A DNA stretch of 64,000 nucleotides from the NCBI GenBank assembly GCA_964402065.1, contig CAYOAN010000005.1, forward strand, positions 1 through 64,000, in the 5' to 3' direction. The position numbers and the translations under genes were made by a program. Below the pieces are notes generated by a model. The model did not search any database, had not been told where the DNA came from, and saw only the letters and a program-made list of their open reading frames with translations. The stretch comes from CAIWMF01 sp964402065 (GTDB lineage: Bacteria > Verrucomicrobiota > Verrucomicrobiia > Chthoniobacterales > UBA6821). Below, in pieces: positions 61,391 to 64,000 of this stretch; within the stretch, counting starts at the first letter, position 1, and each line of letters begins with the position of its first letter.

Positions 61391-61723
61391 ATGCCGTCGA
61401 TTAGATCCTTCTCTTTTTCCCTTATCGCCCTTCTGGGCCTCTTTTTTTCTTTTGCTGATGCTCACGCTCAGCAAACACGTCAGCCTGACATAGAGTTTGT
61501 TGCGCCCAAAAAATTAAAGCGAACACCACCTAAAAAAACGGAGCAAGAATCGCTTTTAAAACTAGATGGAAGTTTGACAAAGGCCGTTAAATCAAAGCAA
61601 CCTTGGCAAATGGTGAGCCCTCTGGCGCCGGCTTCCTATGGGACTGGAGAAGATAATGTTTCAAAAGATCCAGATGAAGAGGGAAGAAACGAAGGGCTGC
61701 TCCTGTTTGGCATTCAATGGTAA
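61391..61723 (+). CDS. Small exported hypothetical protein
   Basis: This 110-residue protein has a clear signal peptide (FSFSLIALLGLFFSFADAHAQ) and a short polar, Lys-rich mature part ending LLLFGIQW. I recognise no domain. It is divergent from kdsD. The TAA stop is formed by the TA plus first A of the family-D element, so the original end may have been a little different. Confidence 0.6.
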   Translation: MPSIRSFSFSLIALLGLFFSFADAHAQQTRQPDIEFVAPKKLKRTPPKKTEQESLLKLDGSLTKAVKSKQPWQMVSPLAPASYGTGEDNVSKDPDEEGRNEGLLLFGIQW

Positions 61724-61865
61724 AACTGCATTATAAGTTCTACTGATGCTGCGAATAGCTGCGTTACTTCGGTGCTCGCCGCTTCACGTATTGATATACG
61801 CTCAGCGTCTGTGCTCCGAGGCGCCTTACTCTTCGCTAGCCTCAGCGAACTTTTAACGCAGTTTA
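61721..61865. mobile_element. MITE-like element, family D (copy D1)
   Basis: This 145-bp block has ends AAACTGCATTATAAGTTC and GAACTTTTAACGCAGTTT, inverted repeats matching at 16 of 18 positions. The interior (TTACTTCGGTGCTCGCCGC, GATATACGCTCAGCG) is a diverged form of the family-A core. TA stands at the left end and the right end is followed by AC. It starts in the stop codon of the upstream gene. Confidence 0.75.
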
Positions 61866-61888
61866 CAAATTTGTATGGATATTTTTTC

Positions 61889-61924
61889 CTTCAACCCTCA
61901 GCCCTCAGCTTTTAGTCTGAATCT
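61889..61924 (+). promoter_or_regulatory. Tandem heptamer array before lipoprotein gene
   Basis: After a T-run, TTCAAC, CTCAGC, CTCAGC and TTTAGT are spaced 7 bases apart, the last ending 8 nt before the ATG. Confidence 0.6.
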
Positions 61925-62425
61925 ATGACATCTCTTCGACGCTCTTTTTTTTCCTCAATTCTCATTCTCGCACTTGCTTTCACGAGCTGCTCGAATTTAA
62001 CGCCGGGAGAGAATGCGGCGATTGCGGCAGGCGTTGTAGGGACAGCAGCTGGCGTTGCGCTTGGTGCTTCGGGAGTGAATCCTGGAATCACTATTCCTGT
62101 GGCTCTTGGTGGAGCTGCCTTGGCCGGGGCTGGAGCCTATGTCTACACCAAGCAACGCGCGACGGTTGACCAGCGGCGGATAGCAGAGGCTCGGGCGCGG
62201 TTGTACTACGCAGAGTTAGATCAACAACAGCAACATAATGCAGAGCGTTATCTTGCTGTGAATGTGCCCAACACACCACAGGCACAAGGAAGCTCTGTAA
62301 TGCTCTACGACACGCAGACTGGATCAGCTTCTCAAGATGTTTATGATTTGAAACAAGTGCCTGCTGTTGGAGGAAAGGCAAATTTAGGGAATGCCTCAGC
62401 AACCTACATTGGTTCGGGAAATTAG
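61925..62425 (+). CDS. Glycine-zipper lipoprotein
   Basis: This 166-residue protein has a lipobox signal peptide (ILALAFTSC, cleavage before Cys about 22), then a Gly/Ala-rich hydrophobic hairpin (AAIAAGVVGTAAGVALGASGVNPG, ALGGAALAGAGAYVY) of the glycine-zipper type, and a polar Gln-rich tail. It is likely anchored in the outer or inner membrane. The function is unknown. Confidence 0.7.
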   Translation: MTSLRRSFFSSILILALAFTSCSNLTPGENAAIAAGVVGTAAGVALGASGVNPGITIPVALGGAALAGAGAYVYTKQRATVDQRRIAEARARLYYAELDQQQQHNAERYLAVNVPNTPQAQGSSVMLYDTQTGSASQDVYDLKQVPAVGGKANLGNASATYIGSGN

Positions 62426-62471
62426 TGCGGTCTAAGCATTTTTGATGTTGAGGTTGCCCCTGCTAGCGCTC

Positions 62472-62612
62472 TAGAGCATTCTCAAAAATTCTATAGTCGC
62501 GTATTGCGGCGTCACTCCGGTGCTCGAAGCTTCGAGTATGAGATATACACTGCGCTTCTGCGCTCCTCGTTCCTGGCACTACATCGACTATCATATTTTT
62601 TAAAACGCTCTA
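62472..62612. mobile_element. MITE-like element, family A (copy A6, best preserved)
   Basis: This 141-bp element is TA-flanked with ends TAGAGCATTCTCAAAAATTC and ATTTTTTAAAACGCTCTA. The core is GTCACTCCGGTGCTCGAAGC, then TCGAGTATGAGATATACAC. It is used here as the reference copy and shares its right TA with A7. Confidence 0.88.
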
Positions 62613-62803
62613 GAGCATTCTCAAAATCTATAGCCGCGCATGATGGCGTCACGCCAGTGCTTGCATCCTCGTGGGCTAAGAATACACTCCAGATCTGCGG
62701 TTGAACTTGCTCGCTCCCGCGGGGTTGCCTTGAAAAAGCGCATCCAGGAAGAGCGGCTGTATTCTCCCTAGTGCTAACGTTATCACTTTTTTAACATGTT
62801 CTA
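62611..62803. mobile_element. Diverged MITE-like element, family A (copy A7), adjoining A6
   Basis: The left end TAGAGCATTCTCAAAATC and core (GGCGTCACGCCAGTGCTTGC) match family A; the middle has diverged or been replaced, and the right end is TTTTTTAACATGTTCTA. It shares the TA junction with A6, so one probably inserted at the end of the other. With A6 it occupies most of the 451 bp before the last gene. Confidence 0.65.
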
Positions 62804-62876
62804 ACCTTAACGCTTCCTATAAAAGCTAAGAAGACTTGTGCAAAGCCTCCTTTCAAGTTGCCAAGGAATATTCTGG

Positions 62877-64000
62877 TTAAGCCACTGGAGCAGTTCTCCA
62901 AAAATACAACCAGCTAGGTATTTTAAAAAAGGAACAGAACCAAGAATACCAGGATGGTTTTTGAGCTTCGTTGAGGGCTTGCTGAATTTCAGTCTGCTTA
63001 TTTCGAAGATCCTTTTGGACGCTCTGATTCAAATTGTAAGGCATTGAGACGATGTTATTGTCTAAAGCGGGCCTTTGAATGCGGACTTTCTCAATGGCAA
63101 CGTGATTGAAAGAATCAAGAGACTTCTGAATTTTTTCAGAGGCTTGTTGCAAAAAGCGGAGTTTAGTTTTTCCTACAGATTCCTTTGATGATTCGAACAA
63201 TAAGTCTGCTTCGGCTTGACTGTCAAAACAACTAGCCATTGCTGAAATGATAGAACAATAATAGTAGAGATCCTTAAGAGTATTAAGATCCTCCTGTGCT
63301 AATACCTTGGGGGGGTCTTCTCCTACATCCAGAATAGCTTCAATCTTTTGTTTAGCAGCCTCTCCTGATGAAATAACGTTACGCCATGGAGAAGGCGCTG
63401 TGATGCCTGCATCATCAGGTGTTAAGGAACTCTTTCGTGATGAGGGGCTTTTCGGAGCTTGGTTCGCCAGCTCATAAAGCGAGTTCTTGGTTTCAACAGC
63501 ACCTTGGATCAGCTGAGAAAATTTTTCTCTTAGTTGTGTGGTAGTTGTTGAAATCAAATGATCAATCTCTGTTCGATCAAACCTGCCCCAGAGGCTTTGA
63601 AGGCGCTCAGGAGTCTTCTTTTGATTAGCCTGTAAGTGTGTTAGAAACGTTGGAAGTAGAGATGATAATTGGCGATGGGATGAAAATTTTTCATCTTCAG
63701 AAGCATTGCTGTTGCTTACTATAAGCAAGTGATCGGCAATTTTTCTTTTTTGAAGCTCCATCTTGAGAAGGTTAATTCTAGTGGAGGCTTCCTCCTCGTA
63801 GCGCTTGGTTTCTAGATATTCGGATGTATCCTCCTCAAATGTTTTCAGGAGCACCGAGCAAGCTTGTGTGACAAGCTCATATTTTTTTATGGCCTCATCA
63901 ATTAAAGTGCTGGCCGGCCTGGGGGCCTGATCAATGCTAGCAATGAAGTCCCTGCTGGTAACAGTCAGCTCCGCAGCACGAGCCTCGCAAAAAAGAGCCA
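62877..64000 (-). CDS. Helical hypothetical protein, incomplete at window edge
   Basis: The frame is open from the stop near 62877 to the right edge, so the N-terminus is missing; at least 374 residues are present. The product is highly charged and helical with coiled-coil stretches (TSEYLETKRYEEEASTRINLLKMELQKRK, RFLQQASEKIQKSLDSF). It ends in an aromatic segment, SWYSWFCSFFKIPSWLYFW. I recognise no family. The composition would fit a cytoskeletal or exported effector-like protein, but nothing specific supports that. Confidence 0.7.
   Translation of the reverse strand, partial: ALFCEARAAELTVTSRDFIASIDQAPRPASTLIDEAIKKYELVTQACSVLLKTFEEDTSEYLETKRYEEEASTRINLLKMELQKRKIADHLLIVSNSNASEDEKFSSHRQLSSLLPTFLTHLQANQKKTPERLQSLWGRFDRTEIDHLISTTTTQLREKFSQLIQGAVETKNSLYELANQAPKSPSSRKSSLTPDDAGITAPSPWRNVISSGEAAKQKIEAILDVGEDPPKVLAQEDLNTLKDLYYYCSIISAMASCFDSQAEADLLFESSKESVGKTKLRFLQQASEKIQKSLDSFNHVAIEKVRIQRPALDNNIVSMPYNLNQSVQKDLRNKQTEIQQALNEAQKPSWYSWFCSFFKIPSWLYFWRTAPVA

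Overview
The window looks like a chromosomal segment of a Gram-negative bacterium of the PVC group, most likely Verrucomicrobiota-like. This is an inference from gene content and order: an aerotolerance (Bat) operon with a DUF4381-type gene, a fused lauroyl-acyltransferase/heptosyltransferase, a CdsZ-type zinc-ribbon coiled-coil protein next to a 34-residue AURKAIP1/COX24-type basic peptide, Kdo and LPS-core genes, and mreBCD-mrdA-rng. There is no rRNA, prophage, CRISPR or recognisable transposase gene. Two glycine tRNAs (GCC and TCC) are present. A run of exactly 100 N (34330-34429) is an assembly gap inside a CAG-rich coding repeat.

Layout: 1-7.4 kb holds an APC permease, a secreted protein, prepilin peptidase, an MsbA-like exporter, ogt and a small membrane protein. 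7.5-10.9 kb is pdhABC (minus strand). 11.3-19 kb carries an FMN reductase, bioB, thiE, accBC (minus), secG-panC, a small nucleotidyltransferase and nadB. 19.3-27.7 kb (minus) has gyrB, a YfgM-like protein, two tandem GspE/PilB ATPases and the LpxL-GT9 fusion. 28-38.9 kb has purK, then moxR-DUF58-DUF4381-batA-batB/C-batD-batE and a rhomboid-like protein. 38.9-42.7 kb is a sugar/LPS glycosyltransferase run. 42.9-47.8 kb has tRNA-Gly, the COX24-like peptide, cdsZ, an EamA transporter, a YHS/TRASH protein, an M29 aminopeptidase and a DUF2062 protein. 48.2-54.8 kb (minus) is rng-mrdA-mreD-mreC-mreB. 55-64 kb has cvpA-like, gatB, tRNA-Gly, a membrane HExxH protein, efp, a secreted CBM2-like protein, kdsD, two small exported proteins and a gene running off the right edge.

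Functionally the window serves envelope building (LPS core and lipid A, cell-shape complex, type II/IV secretion), central metabolism (PDH, fatty-acid initiation, biotin, thiamin, pantothenate, NAD) and translation (gatB, efp, tRNAs).

The unusual material is between the genes. (1) At least four families of about 140-170 bp non-coding inverted-repeat elements (called A, B, C, D here) look like MITEs using a TA target. One copy is cleanly nested in another. Several ends coincide with the stop codons of upstream genes. (2) About sixteen start sites (15 genes and one tRNA) are preceded by degenerate tandem heptamers of the type CTGTAAC/CTATAGC/CTTTACT, often after a T-run and usually without a Shine-Dalgarno sequence. 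(3) In several genes a -10-like hexamer lies exactly 8 nt before ATG, suggesting leaderless transcription. (4) A third repeat type, built on GGGACTGACCCC, brackets ogt as inverted copies. Function names rest on motif and family recognition by eye; no database search was run.
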